Notes: generated by a model from the letters alone, not told the origin. A stretch of 38,673 bases of DNA from Pilasporangium apinafurcum (GCA_001600495.1 BCKE01000006.1:419877-458549), one strand, 5' to 3'. Positions 1 to 10,817 are shown, counted from the first letter of the stretch. Numbers and translations are program-made.

Positions 1-122
1 CAATCTGGACGATCTTGTCTTGTCGGTTGCATGGAGAGAATGTGTTATGCGGTCAGTTCGATGGGCTTGTTGAAGTGGTTGATGTCTTCTATACACTAAT
101 ATGTGTAAGAATGAAAATTTAA
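1..122. other. Left edge, no gene assigned
   Basis: One plus-strand frame is open from base 3 to a TAA at 117-119, just before the hairpin at 123. It is too short and featureless to identify. It could be the tail of an upstream gene or chance. Confidence 0.2.
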
Positions 123-174
123 CCTTTATTCCCCACTTGTACAACACGTTGTACAAATGATGTGGGGAATAAAG
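123..174. repeat. Left hairpin flanking the Fanzor pseudogene
   Basis: Bases 124-136 (CTTTATTCCCCAC) pair perfectly with 162-174. Nested inside, 137-145 (TTGTACAAC) pairs perfectly with 148-156, leaving a 2-base loop and a 5-base bulge at 157-161. A related hairpin with the same outer stem sequence lies at 2583-2640, on the other side of the Fanzor gene. The pair probably marks the subterminal ends of the element. Hairpin ends are known for IS200/IS605-like relatives of TnpB, but the exact element boundaries are not visible. Confidence 0.75.
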
Positions 175-630
175 ATTCAAACTAAGATTGCCTTGAGAGT
201 AGACTTTAGGATTCACTGGATGGAGAGACTCCTTGGTGGCTCTTGCTGCGTGCACAATCATCTTGAAAGGCCATGTTGACGATCAATCGCGTTTCCAGAA
301 AAATTAAATTATACACCTTGGGTGAGGAAAAAAGGTTAAGATATATGGAATTAGAAAAATCAAGTATACACCACAAGGTACTTCTCAGGAGTTTGAGAGT
401 TTTTCATTTCGGTGGCATCTCTTGAATGAATCGTTTCCAGCTTCTCAATAGCGAAGCGTATTGAATTGAAGTGTTTATCATCTCATGTCCTAGCAGCCAT
501 TCATTGAGTGTTGCTTCAACACCATTCGCCAAAACAGAAAGAACTGCAGCTTTGAGAAACAGCATAACCAAAGGCATCGAAAAAATCAAACCAAGTACGA
601 GACGTCCTTGTTTTTGAACATTGTGATAAA
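175..630. other. Region upstream of the Fanzor pseudogene
   Basis: No convincing gene. A minus-strand open frame at 404-640 has no recognisable motif. The stretch probably holds the former promoter or 5' region of the Fanzor gene, but no specific signal could be identified. Confidence 0.3.
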
Positions 631-2534
631 ATGGCATCAACGAGCGACGGTATTGAAGAGAACATCACTAAAAAGCGGAGAGCCCGTCTGGATTTTGCGG
701 AATGGAAAGTTCGACAAAAGCAAAGCGTATACACCACTGTGAAGACTGGGTAGCGAAAGTTTTGCAAAGACAAAAGAATAGCAAAAAAGATTGATGAGGC
801 TGTGCGACTTTGTTCAAAAATAGCATGTGAGGCATCCATGCTGGCATCCGTCCATGGTCTGGGATTATTGGAAGCTGGCGAAGAACTTCCTCCATTGGAT
901 AATAACTTTTTTAATCGATGCTCATCTGCAATAGCCAACTTGGTCGGCAACAGAGAGGCCGCCAATCCTGAATTGGAAACCAGTCTAGACCTCTACAGAA
1001 CCCAATACCCTTCGGATTATGAACTGACAGAACGAAGACCCCACATGGGTCAGATGTTGGTTATGATCGCTCAACAAGCAAGGCAGAATTTCCAAGTCAG
1101 CAACCGATTGACATTCTACTCCCGATTGTGTAAGTGGATGCGCCTGCAGATACATCTTCACAGCAGTAACTGTTTTGAAAAGCATCAAGGCAAGATAATC
1201 AAGAGCGCTGTTTCACTGCTGATCTGTGCAAGCATCCAAACTCAGCATAGCTTATCTGCCCTGATCCCCGCGTACTCCAGGTTCAAGAAGTAGCCCATCC
1301 CTGCTGAGGAGATTGTTTGGATGCAGGAGTTATCGGATAGAGTGAGAAACGAGATCGAATCGCCGCCACTCGACTTGAACAAATCACCGGAACATCACAT
1401 ACCCTTTCTCCGCACAATGTTGAAAGACATACAAGCTCACGTGGATGATGGAATGAAGGGTTGCCGAGTCTGGTCTCTGCTTCCACAGAAACAGTTCAGA
1501 CCCATTTTCATCAAGATCAACACCACCGTCTTGGAACATCTTGCTAAGGCTTTGGGTGGCCCTGTTGAGCTTTACGCCGACAAAGCTGAGTTATGATGCA
1601 CGTACTTCAATATAGGTCTTGTGACCAAAGACCAGCGAAAGGAGTTTGAGCACTTCATCTTGATCGATAGTATGTCAGTTAGTGTGACAATCTCCCGTTC
1701 AAAGCTTCCCACGAGAGAGAAAAAAGAGATATTTTCTCTTGAAGACCGGATCATCGGTTTAGATCCAGGGAGAAAGAAGATCTTCACTGCTGTTGTCTAC
1801 AAAGATGAAAGCATGGCTACGCTGCAAAAACCGAAAGGAGAGAACGTNAANCATGAAGTCATCCACTGGTCGAAGGGTCGTTTCTACAGAGAGCGCGGCT
1901 ACCATAGACAAAAAAGTTGACCAAAGAGTGGATTGATGCCGAGCCTGACATCAAAACCTTCAATGGAAACGTTCCTTCGACAAAAGTTGCGAGTCTTGTC
2001 TACTATTTGGAACGGATGAGATTTTGTCTCGTGTATTTGGATCGTCTTCTTGACGTGTATTCATCAAGGAGGATGAAGAGGCTACGATGGTCGACCTACG
2101 TCCGTCGTCAACAGACGTACGAGAAGGTAGTCAAGAACCTTATAGATGGTAATAAACGAACCGTTATCGCGTATGGAGATGCAAGTTTCACAAGCTCAGC
2201 TAAAGGCAACATTGCCGTTTTCACAACGACCCTAGAGAAGAAAATTGGTTCCAGGTGTCGTGTTGTTGATGTTAACGAGTTCAGGATGAACAAGCTGTGT
2301 TGTGCTTGTCACAAGAAGATGAAGGGGTTCGTCCTTGACAGAAAAGTTGTCAGTGACGGTCTTTATGGTGTGCAACACTGCAAAAATAGTGAATACCATC
2401 GCACATTGTGAGATCGTGACATCAACGCCGCAATAAATATTTTGAGACTATTCATCGACCAAGTGAAGAAAAAGAAGAGACTCGAGGCGTTCACGAGGAA
2501 AAAGAATGAATTGGTACTCGAAATCAAAAACTGA
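631..2534 (+). pseudogene. Decayed Fanzor (eukaryotic TnpB/OrfB-like) RNA-guided nuclease gene
   Basis: Fanzor proteins are eukaryotic relatives of TnpB carried by transposons; active ones are RNA-guided DNA nucleases with a RuvC fold. The reading frame starts at the ATG at 631 and ends at 2532-2534, about 634 codons. Seen: 'IIGLDPGRKK' with the candidate first RuvC Asp at 1762-1764; 'YGDASF' near 2173-2190; 'NEFRMNKLCCAC' with a candidate catalytic Glu at 2277-2279 and a CxxC zinc ribbon at 2298-2309; and 'DRDINAAINI' from 2412, with the last RuvC Asp at 2418-2420. Broken by in-frame stops at 751-753, 1291-1293, 1594-1596 and 2409-2411 (the last replacing what is usually Trp before 'DRD'), and by a frameshift in the A-run at 1908-1917. 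Ambiguous bases at 1848 and 1851 show local assembly uncertainty. The Glu placement next to the zinc ribbon fits the rearranged active site described for Fanzors, but that residue match is inference. Confidence 0.85.
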
Positions 2535-2582
2535 GGTGATAAACGGCCTCATTGCTATGATTCTGGAAACAGATGAGTGTAG

Positions 2583-2640
2583 CCTTTATTCCTCACGTGT
2601 TCTCTACCATGTGTGGTACAGAACACCTGGGGAATAAAAG
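2583..2640. repeat. Right hairpin flanking the Fanzor pseudogene
   Basis: The outer stem at 2584-2595 pairs with 2628-2639 or so, with one G-T wobble and a single-base slip. The inner stem 2597-2603 (GTGTTCT) plus 2605-2609 pairs with 2614-2618 plus 2620-2626 around a 4-base loop, with one C-C mismatch. The outer stem shares its sequence (CTTTATTCC..GGGGAATAAA) with the hairpin at 123-174, while the inner stem differs. It begins 49 bases after the Fanzor stop, where a guide (omega/f) RNA scaffold would lie in active relatives. Confidence 0.7.
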
Positions 2641-2697
2641 CTAAGTACATTGTTCAGTGCTTTCTACAGTTGCTCAAAATCTTTCATAATTTATTAT

Positions 2698-3104
2698 GGA
2701 GCCTGATCGGCCGACACCCCAAAGTTGATCCGCCGACACCCTTTCCTGCATCACACTAACAAATTATTAAAAAAGTAACGAATTATAAAAAAATGACGAA
2801 TTATTTATTATTTCATGCTAAAATTATTCTGCGAATCCGAACAATGTGAAACAGCTTCCCAGTCAGCAACAGCTCGGGCCTCAGTTGCTTACAACTCTCG
2901 CGTCTTGTGTGTTTTGGCGACTTCCGAAGCATCAGCACCGCTGATCGCAAATGCGGCACTTTCGTCGTGCTCTTTCCACTGTCTCGAATAGTGAAGGATT
3001 TCTTCGAACACTACGAATAATTCACCGTTTTTTAATAATTTGTTAGTGTAATGGAAGGGGAGGTGTCGGCGGATCAATTTTGGGGTGTCGGCCGATCAGC
3101 CTCC
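2698..3104. mobile_element. Foldback/MITE-like element, about 407 bp
   Basis: Terminal inverted repeats of about 87 bp: the left arm at about 2698-2784 and the right arm at about 3018-3104 are roughly 85% identical when one is reversed. Both start GGAG(C/G)CTGATCGGCCGACAC and run inward to an AT-rich 'CACTAACAAATTATTAAAAAA' block. A possible 9-bp direct repeat, CATAATTTA, occurs at 2685-2693 and 3124-3132 but does not abut the arms exactly. The core (2785-3017) is open for 62 codons on the minus strand, with no recognised protein. It is probably a non-autonomous DNA transposon; the superfamily is not determined. Confidence 0.7.
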
Positions 3105-3359
3105 TGAATAAAATAAATTACTGCATAATTTAATATCTGCATGAATGCTCTCCATCATGCCCTTCCGAGGTACTGATTGCGGAGATCACACAGTTCAACG
3201 TCAAGTTGGTGGGCTGCGTTGGTCGCATCGATTAACCATCTCTCACCAGAGTAGTCCTTCATTTTTTGACGTGATGCCAAGTTTTGGCGTTTCGTTCTGT
3301 ATTATTGATGGGAGATACAGTTGCATGAAGTCGCAATATTCTTCAGTTTGGTTTTGCTC

Positions 3360-4900
3360 ATGTCAATCACAGCTAACATGAATAGCAATGGCGCTTATCA
3401 AGCGTTCACTGATGCAGATATCCACTTGGGGGAGCAACAGGACGAGCTGTTACAAGAAGCTCTGGCATGGATTGCACAATGGGACCTGGATACTGACAGC
3501 TCGAAGGATTCAATCCTCGAAGGCTACCACAGGTGGTTCACCAGCGATGCACAAGACAAACCACAAGTGCTCGAAGAGCAACCACACATCATAATGAATA
3601 ATGTGGCGCCTGATGCTCTGCCCAATAGCAGTAGTTGTAGTAGCAACGAGATATACGCAATAGGAATGCATGAACCACATTGTGACAGGAGTGATTGGGC
3701 GTCGTCTACGAAACGGAGTGCTGCTGATGAAGTCCTCCATTTGCGGCACCAAGTGCAGGTGCTAGAACGCTACTTGGCTGATGTGACGCAAATTGATTAT
3801 ATGAAGATTACTCAGGCATCAATGGATCATGACGAAGAAGAAGATGAGTCCCATCACCCCAACACTACATCGATGTGGAAGGATGTCGCGACGAGACAAT
3901 ATGCACGCCGGCAAGAAGTAGAGCGAGAGAACGCGAAACTGAAAACAAAAGTGATGGCGCAAGTGAAGATAATTAAACGCATTGCACGATTTCTTCAAAG
4001 CATAGAGGTGCGTCAGGTATATTGTTCATGTCATGACTGTCATTTTTTCTTTTCTGTTGATGTCTTGATACAACCTGCAGGCGTTGGAAGCTGCCATAGG
4101 GACCAGCAACGCAAAATGGAATAATGAATCAAGCATTGACATAGGTGATGAAGAATTTTTTGGATTGGTCCTACCCGAATTGGATGATCTTTTTTTGCAA
4201 TCGCAAGAATTTTTCGAGTCCAGAACTGCTAGTTCAAATATAATGGCAAACCACATCAAGTACGATGTCGAGACAGGAACAAGCATGGAGTTTTTACACA
4301 ACACTGTGGTGCCCTTTAACATTCGCGTGGTATCAGAAGGCTTGTGGCGATTGATACGGGAAGAGTTGAAGAAGCACATGCATTATTGCCATGAGGTAAC
4401 ACATTTACCAACGTATAAATTGTGTGTCTCCTTACACCTGTCTCCTTGCATTTGCTTAGAGCAAGGACGCTGCCGACGACGACACTATACTCCATAGCTT
4501 CGGTATTCAGCTCGCCCAGAAGAAGCATAAAGTCAACCTTTCCGGCAGACGAGCTGTTCGCAAATATATTGAAGCTGACCGTGTCGTCATAGTCGCGCGA
4601 GGTCAATGGCAGCTGCTTCAATACTCTGATCATATGGCGCACGACGTGGTTTTCCATGAAACTGGACGGCTTGTGCTTTCCACCGCTAATGTGCCCACTT
4701 CAACGGAAGTAGGGACGTTGATTCAGACGTGTTGGATTTTGAATCCACGGTTCAGTGAGAACGTCACTGTCAATAATTGGAAAATTGCGGCGATGATGGA
4801 TTTGATGGTATCAGAAATGATTGTTGCCGGTCGACAACTTTTGGAAAATTTGCTACTGGAAGAAGCGGCCAAGCTGCAAATTGTATCGGAAATGTTGTAG
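3360..4900 (+). CDS. G1: M96-like protein, divergent member, three exons
   Basis: Exons 3360-4016, 4081-4395 and 4460-4900; both introns are 64 nt, phase 0, GT..AG. The predicted protein has 470 aa. The start at 3360 gives 'MSITANMNSN'; the ATG at 3378 is equally possible. Residues about 116-145 form a short leucine-heptad helix and about 171-212 a second helix starting 'SMWKDVATRQ', the family's Trp landmark. Exon 2 carries 'VPFNIRVV...LWRL'. Exon 3 has 'RKYIEADRVVIV' and ends with an 'LLENLLLEEA' helix. The N-terminus has 'LLQEALAWIAQWD' in place of the usual 'ALAFLDE', and the basic patch is weak (only 'TKR'). Family membership is clear from exon positions and C-terminal motifs; function is not known from the sequence. 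Confidence 0.85.
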
Positions 4901-5499
4901 ATGGTTTTTCAGTATTGAGTTTTCAACGTAGGGATCAACAAAAATATTTGGATTTGAGTTGAGTGCATCAAGTTCCTCGTGGTGAGGCAAAAACCATGTG
5001 ACTTGTCCATAATCTTGAAGCTGCACTTGTGAATAAGGTCCCCATGATGAAACCCTCAAATATTGGATGAAAATTGCCTTGCCTATCAATCAACATCAGA
5101 GTGGGATAGTGAGCTCTTACTTTGCACCGCCAGGCTTCGCTATCGCCTACTGCGTTTAACGTGCAATATCATCCCGAACGAGCTATAGTCCGTTCAATGT
5201 GTGCTTAATTCCACTTTATCAGCAACTTCCCAGTTATTCGCGATCTCACTCCGCTATCCTAGATTTCCCTCGCACCAAAGACGACAGCATGCACTGACCA
5301 GGGTTTGAAATCACAGTGCATGGATGATATGCACATCTTCGAGCACGATGAGATACTTGCAATGATGACGTGACGGAACTAGCTACTTTGTTTGGCTTTT
5401 GTTATCGACTAAATCTCACGGCTTTGGTGTAACTCTCCACGACGAACATGATTTTGATTAGGAAGAGATTGATACCAGCGATGGGATGATCAGCGCTAA
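4901..5499. other. Intergenic stretch between G1 and a paralog relic
   Basis: No open frame with family motifs was found. It may contain unrecognisable remains of exon 1 of the relic that follows at 5500. Confidence 0.3.
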
Positions 5500-5880
5500 C
5501 AACATAGTGGAGACCAAAAGTGTTTAAGCGACAAATGGTGGCAGCGTTAGATGGATTATACTTCCAGATAGTGTTTTCGACTATTTCAATATATTGTTGT
5601 AGAATATCGAAAGTAGAGACAACATGATCCTACGCCGCTACTTAACCGCGATGGACCACAAGAAGAGCACAGGAAGGGTTCGTGCCACACAAGTGACACG
5701 AAAATACGTAGAAGCGGACTGCAATGTCGTGAGTTGAACTAGTCGCCTGACAGTGATCATGGAATCAGAGATTCCACGTTGGAATTGACGTTCCATGAAG
5801 CTGATTGGTTTGTTGCCAAGTCCTCTTCGATCTTCCTGGACCAGTAACTTCGTCATAGTCGTACTGTACGTTGTTACTTG
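5500..5880 (+). pseudogene. Relic of an M96-like paralog (exon 2 and exon 3 fragments)
   Basis: From 5523 the plus strand reads 'FKRQMVAALDGLY', matching the exon-2 pattern 'ELV.ELDGLY..VD' of G10 and G7. From about 5686 it reads 'QVTRKYVEADCNVVS' and then a stop, matching the exon-3 landmark. At about 5838 'GPVTS' recalls the 'GPTT' motif. The two landmarks are only about 150 bases apart, against 300-400 in intact genes, so a deletion is likely, and several stops and frame changes follow. Exon 1 was not found. Confidence 0.7.
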
Positions 5881-6194
5881 TTCTCAATCAAGACGCCTGC
5901 ACCTCTGCTAGAGCGGAGTCTCACATGAAGTTTGTCGTTTTTGCATGTGACGAACAAATTACTTCAAGTCGATAAGTCTTTGGATTTTTTTATTTGACGA
6001 GTCTTGCAAACCATCACCACAATGTCAGTATAGTATTTTTCGCCTTGATCTGTGATGGTTGACGTTTGAAAGTATCCATAGTTATAACGCTGCTGAACGT
6101 CTGAGCTCGTCCAGCACTTGAAATGTCCGACACGATCAAAAAAGCCAAGAACCTATAGCGTCCTGTATGTGAGTACCCTTTTCCACTTAGCGGA
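5881..6194. other. Intergenic, 3' side of G2
   Basis: About 314 bases between the relic and the stop codon of G2. Nothing recognisable was seen on either strand. Confidence 0.3.
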
Positions 6195-7636
6195 TCAAGG
6201 TTTTGCGAACCTCAACAACAAATTCTCGATAATCTGGTTGCCTTCGTTGACGTATTCATCCCAAGCGGCTATCGTATCCTCGGTAAACCCACGACTCAGC
6301 GATGAATCGAAGTCGATATTCCGAGTAATAGTTACGTGGGAATTAATTAACGTCTTCGGGGAGCTAGCAAGTACATCTGGATCCATTGCCGTAATTATTC
6401 GCCACCATGTTATCTTGTAAGTTGAAGATATGGATGACTTCATCACCAGTTGCTTTGCTTCTATCACGGAAATACCGACAACAACGACCTGTTTTTCTTT
6501 CGCATATCTCCGAGCTGCCTGGTTCACTTCGACAAGCGTTTCTGCGCAACTTGAACCAAGGACTTTCACGGTCTTGCAATTCACGGAAATGTGATCAGGT
6601 GTCTGTTCCATGATGACAATTCACTCTATGAGATACAATCTTCACAAGGAGAACGCTAAAATCGTTCATGCCCTACCTCGGTGTCATATGTGCTTCCGTT
6701 TCCCATAAATTGTCCAATCACACTCTGAAGGGTCTGAATAGTAAACGGAACCACTTGCTTTTCGGCAAACTCGAGCATATCTCGATTGTGGGCATCCTTA
6801 CTGATCTGAATTGTTCGATCACAAGCAGCACGCGTCGACGTTTCTTCACTTAGGTCAAAAGACAGGATCTTGTCGACACTCGCGCACAGTTCACCTAGAA
6901 TGGAGACAAGTTTGTCCGAATGTCTAGCGCTTTTGTTGTCGCACACCTGAAAGCGCTCTCGGATGATGCCTAGCCCAGTTTCTATCGTCTAGGAACACAA
7001 ACCATATTAGCTTTCGGCCTGAATGGATTTAGTGGAAGTTGCATTCTCATACCAAACAACGGGATAGTTATGACAATACGCTGATTGCATACTATATGTA
7101 TATGCGCGTACCTGCGTAATGCGACGTCTTTTGATTTCTCGCCTTAGCAAACTGATCGTCTGCGATTGACAATTCAACTTCATTCGCAGCTGTTCATTTA
7201 CACTCTCGGCTTTTCTAAGACTTTGACGCTGGCCCATCGCTACCTGTTGCCACATGGTAATTGATTCTGGGGGTTTTGATACATCATTCATAGATGTATG
7301 ATACAGATCTGCCTGCTTTGCCATATCAGTAGGCGACTGGTTTATTCTATAACGTGCTGCTTCCTTCATTACTGTACATTTTCTTTCCAGCACCTGCGCG
7401 TTGTATTCCAGTAAAGCGAATTCTTCGCTCATCGACATAAGATCGTCTTCATCGTCAGAAGAATAACAAAGACATTCGCTTGTCAGCGAGCCATCATTAT
7501 TGCTTTCATCTTCAACGTTATCTTGATCCAATGCTCGAGCACCATAACTCTTTCTTGATGTCAGTGTTGGAATGCGTTCAAAGTCAACCATCACTGCTTG
7601 TAAGATAAGTTGTAGCATTTCATCATTGGCCATCAT
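6195..7636 (-). CDS. G2: M96-like protein, most divergent of the array
   Basis: Exons (reading direction) 7636-7112, 6988-6677 and 6602-6195; introns 123 and 74 nt, phase 0. The product has 414 aa. The N-terminus (about 1-70) is acidic, with a Ser/Asp cluster at about 59-72. A heptad helix lies at about 71-95 and the Trp landmark at about 129 ('MWQQVAMGQRQ'), followed by a long helix ending in the basic 'RREIKRRRITQ'. Exon 2 keeps 'LGELCASVDKIL' and 'VVPFTIQ'. Exon 3 has a drifted 'ARRYAKEKQVVVV' for the usual 'RKYVE..R.V.V' and ends 'IIENLLLRFAKP'. The Lys/Arg patch normally in front of the first helix is missing. The acceptor for exon 3 (AG at 6603-6604) was chosen because it is the only nearby one that keeps the frame open. 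Confidence 0.78.
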
Positions 7637-7934
7637 TGTTTCCTCGATCGGAACACAAGAGTAAATTCACCAATGAGGAGCATCATCACCAAAGACTAAG
7701 TTGGAGGATATCATGTGATGTCTACGTCATTATTGACGGGGGGGGACAAAAAAACAAAACGCCATCATTTTGGTCTCCAGCCGGGGACTCCTGCACATCC
7801 TTGCATTCAGAACGTGTCAAATACACGGCCAAAAAAGGTACAACCTCTGTCGTGTCACCCATGGTTCCACCTACATGCAACACGAGACCGGAACGCCTTG
7901 CCATTGAGTTCAACAAATGCTTCATTGTTGGCTT
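7637..7934. other. Spacer between G2 start and G3 stop
   Basis: 298 bases between two minus-strand tandem genes; it must hold the G2 promoter. It contains a run of nine G at about 7738-7746 followed by A-rich sequence. No defined promoter element could be named. Confidence 0.3.
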
Positions 7935-9559
7935 TCACACAGAGAGTTTGGCAAAGTCCAAAAGCAAGCCCTCCAACTGGCCGTCTCTGCGCTCAAACGA
8001 TTGGTCCCATTTCGACGCCACACCGTGAAACGTCTCAATAGGCAACGGAATCGAAGTTCCTGACACATACGCTGTGATGATCGTATGGGACTGAATGGAC
8101 GTTGTAGGCCCCGAAACATGATCTTCACCTTTGGTTAAGACATGCCACCGACGTTCACGAAATGCGAATCCTGGGATGAGCAAGGAAACATCGACTGGTG
8201 TTGGTTCAATGAGCGTCTGCGCGACCAGCACGATGCGATTTTGTTCAATGTATTTTCGCGTAACTTGGGTCATTTTGATATCAGCGTTGTCACCATTATG
8301 TCGATAGGGAACAAGAAAACATTGAGTAATCATATCGCTTCTTGAATTCTACGAAGAGTATGAGATTTATTATGAGGGTGAAGTAGTGGTGATTTACAGA
8401 TATGTCAAATAGGAGTATCGTACCGTTCCCTGTGCTTTGCAGTTCAATTCCTGGGCTTCATGCCACATGGCCTTCTCGACGACCCGAATATCGAATGGCA
8501 CGAGTTTTTGGTCGGTGAAAATCAGCTGATACCCCAACTGTGCGTCTTCTTGAATATGATAACGTCGCCCTAGCAAAGTTGGATTGCACCTCCTTCCTTC
8601 ATGAATGTCAATTACTTTATCAACACCTACATACAACTCATCCATGCCAGCAACAAGGTCGTCAAGAACGACTTTGTCAGGTGAGAGTCCCAGGTTGCGG
8701 TGCTTCAATCTGATTCCGTCTTCAATTGTCTGCCATACAACCAGCCCATTCGGTGAATCATCAGTAAAACGAAAAGCTCGACACTCAATCGAGTATGTGT
8801 GCATTTATATAAAAGGCAGCTAAGTGAAAAACATACCTGTGCGATTGCTCGCTTTCGGATGGCTCGTCGTAAATTCCTTGCAACTCGTCGTTGCGACTCG
8901 ACCAATACTTTTAGCCTTGCATTCTCCTGTTCAACATCTCTGCGAGCTCGTAGCTGACGAGATGCCACTTTTTCCCACAACCCAAGCGATGGCAGTGGTA
9001 GCTTAGTGGACACAATAGTCGACGCTCTTCCATGTCGATTCAGAGCTACATCCTTCATCGTGGCCAATGTCGCTTCCAACTCTATTGTCTGTGCACGAAG
9101 AGCCTTCAATTCTTCACGTTTCGATAGACGGCGGGCATTATGACGGATATGTCCGTCAATCGAGGTTAGCTTGGCTGGTAGCGCATCCTCCCTGATGCGC
9201 TTTCGCATCTTCTTGTGCTTTAGTGCTTTATCTTCCTGAGATTCATCATCTTCTTCTTCTTCCTCCTCATCGTCATCAGCCACTGAGCTACTGCTACTAG
9301 ATGGCATGTCGGTGGTTGTGTCATCAACCAACACTTCTGGTCGCTGCCTGTTATTAACATCAGCATATGCATTTTCTACTATCTGATCCTCAGGCAGTGA
9401 GACTGCTCCGTTTCGAGGTGTGAGATAGTGTATAGGTACAAGAAGGCGATCGGGACTCGCTAGGTCTTCGAACCAGTCTTCATCTAGGTGGTCATTAGTG
9501 GGGTCAAACTCGTCCAGAAATGCTAGCGCCACATCCAACGTCGTGTCCTCTGTGTTCAT
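7935..9559 (-). CDS. G3: M96-like protein, G3-G6 group
   Basis: Exons 9559-8837, 8729-8424 and 8348-7935; introns 107 and 75 nt, phase 0; 480 aa. The start is the first ATG before the 'TLDVALAFLDEF' motif (residues 7-18). Residues 86-109 are a Ser run followed by an Asp/Glu-rich stretch. Basic residues at 114-123 and 140-149 precede a heptad helix (148-171). The Trp landmark 'LWEKVASRQ' is at about 194, followed by 'VEQENARLKVLV' and 'RRVARNLRRAIRKRAI'. Exon 2 has 'GMDELYVGVDKV' and 'LVPFDIRVVEKAMW'. Exon 3 has 'CFLVPYR', 'TRKYIEQNRIVLV', 'EPTP', 'FRERRWHVL' and 'SGPTT'. Acidic N-terminus, basic patch and coiled coil together suggest a nuclear protein; that is inference. Confidence 0.88.
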
Positions 9560-9714
9560 CGCGGTGATGCTTTTATATTGTCTAATTGTTGCGGTGTGTT
9601 AATGGAGATTGTGACATGTTGAGAGCAATAACAGTTGACAAACGAGCTCACCATCAAAATATAGAGGCTTTGCAATCAATTACAAAGCAAGAATGAATGC
9701 TATTACTACACTCA

Positions 9715-10041
9715 TCACTGTTCCATCTCAAGAGATTGTGTGCTACCGAAATACCGGTAACTCAGAGAGGACCGCAGAGTAGCCATCTCCGACATATGAA
9801 CTCGATCAGTCCAGACGAGTAGGTGCTCATTCTTGAGAAATATTTCTAGCAGTGTTGGTATCTCTATTAAGCTGGATACATGACCGTCACCATTTAGTAA
9901 TATGGATCGATTATATGGAGAGAGATAGTGCACGCGGAGATTAACAGTCGCTACGTCATATATGGGGAGACCTCGAAGTGGTCATGGGCTCGTCGAGGAA
10001 TACCAGCACGTCGTCAAAGTCACATCGTCGCTGTCCGTCAT
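9715..10041 (-). pseudogene. Relic of an M96-like exon 1
   Basis: Read on the minus strand from the ATG at 10041: 'MTDSDDVTL', then after a one-base frame change 'DVLVFLDEP', matching the N-terminal 'TLD.AL.FLDE' motif. About 100 bases further on, 'VHYLSPYN' matches 'IHYLTPRN' of G3 (residues 44-50). Nothing beyond 9715 could be matched, and G3 begins 155 bases downstream in the same orientation. Most likely a truncated duplicate of a G3-group gene. Confidence 0.6.
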
Positions 10042-10817
10042 GATTAGTGGTGCCTGCATTTTTTTTTCTGTGGGGTGTTGTGGTATGATGAGAAAGGGTG
10101 GAAGTTGAGCATAGATCGCGACATTATTAGAGTAAAGAGGTAGACAGAAAATATCAAGCTCATCGCTCCAAAAAAAAGCCATCCATCGGATTCTTGCAAC
10201 GGATCGTCCAGTGTTGAGCTGCCGTTGTCTGCGTACAATCGAAAGGATGTTTCGATTTGAAGTCGTAAAATTCGAACACATGAACATTTACACTCACACA
10301 GTCGCTATTCCCTAAGCTCACTTGATGTACACACATTTCATATAAGCCCTGTGCTGCACATGTGTCATCAAGTGGCACCCTGGATGCACTCGGTTCCTTT
10401 GTCACAAAGTTGGTGGTTATATTTAAGCTAATAATACATACAAGGGTGACACTTGTTCGTATTCAAGCAAGAAGTGAGTTTCTTTCACAATATCGGCATT
10501 TTTTACACGTGTTCTCCAACTTTACCAAATGGCATTACTATTGGCCGATTCCTGAAATGTTTGTCAAACACATGCTGATAGTGACGAATATGGAGATGTA
10601 ATAACCTATTGGACACCAAGGTACAAGCGAGAGTGTTGCGCCGATTGCCCTCATCGCTAGTGAGGAAAAAAAATGAGAGGTTCGATCAAAACGGACATGA
10701 TGCAAGAAAAATTGTCGCAACTCTAAAAACAGACATCCGTTTCGATTGATGACTATCAACAACCTCTTTATTTTAATGCAAAAAAATTACCATCTTGCAT
10801 TTTCACATTTGACAGAA
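10042..10817. other. Intergenic region upstream of G4
   Basis: 776 bases with short random open frames on both strands. No recognisable protein, repeat or RNA was seen. It must include the G4 promoter. Confidence 0.3.

Noticed and set aside
2889-3077. 62-codon minus-strand frame inside the foldback element
   Set aside because: Runs into the inverted-repeat arm and has no known motif; most likely non-coding.
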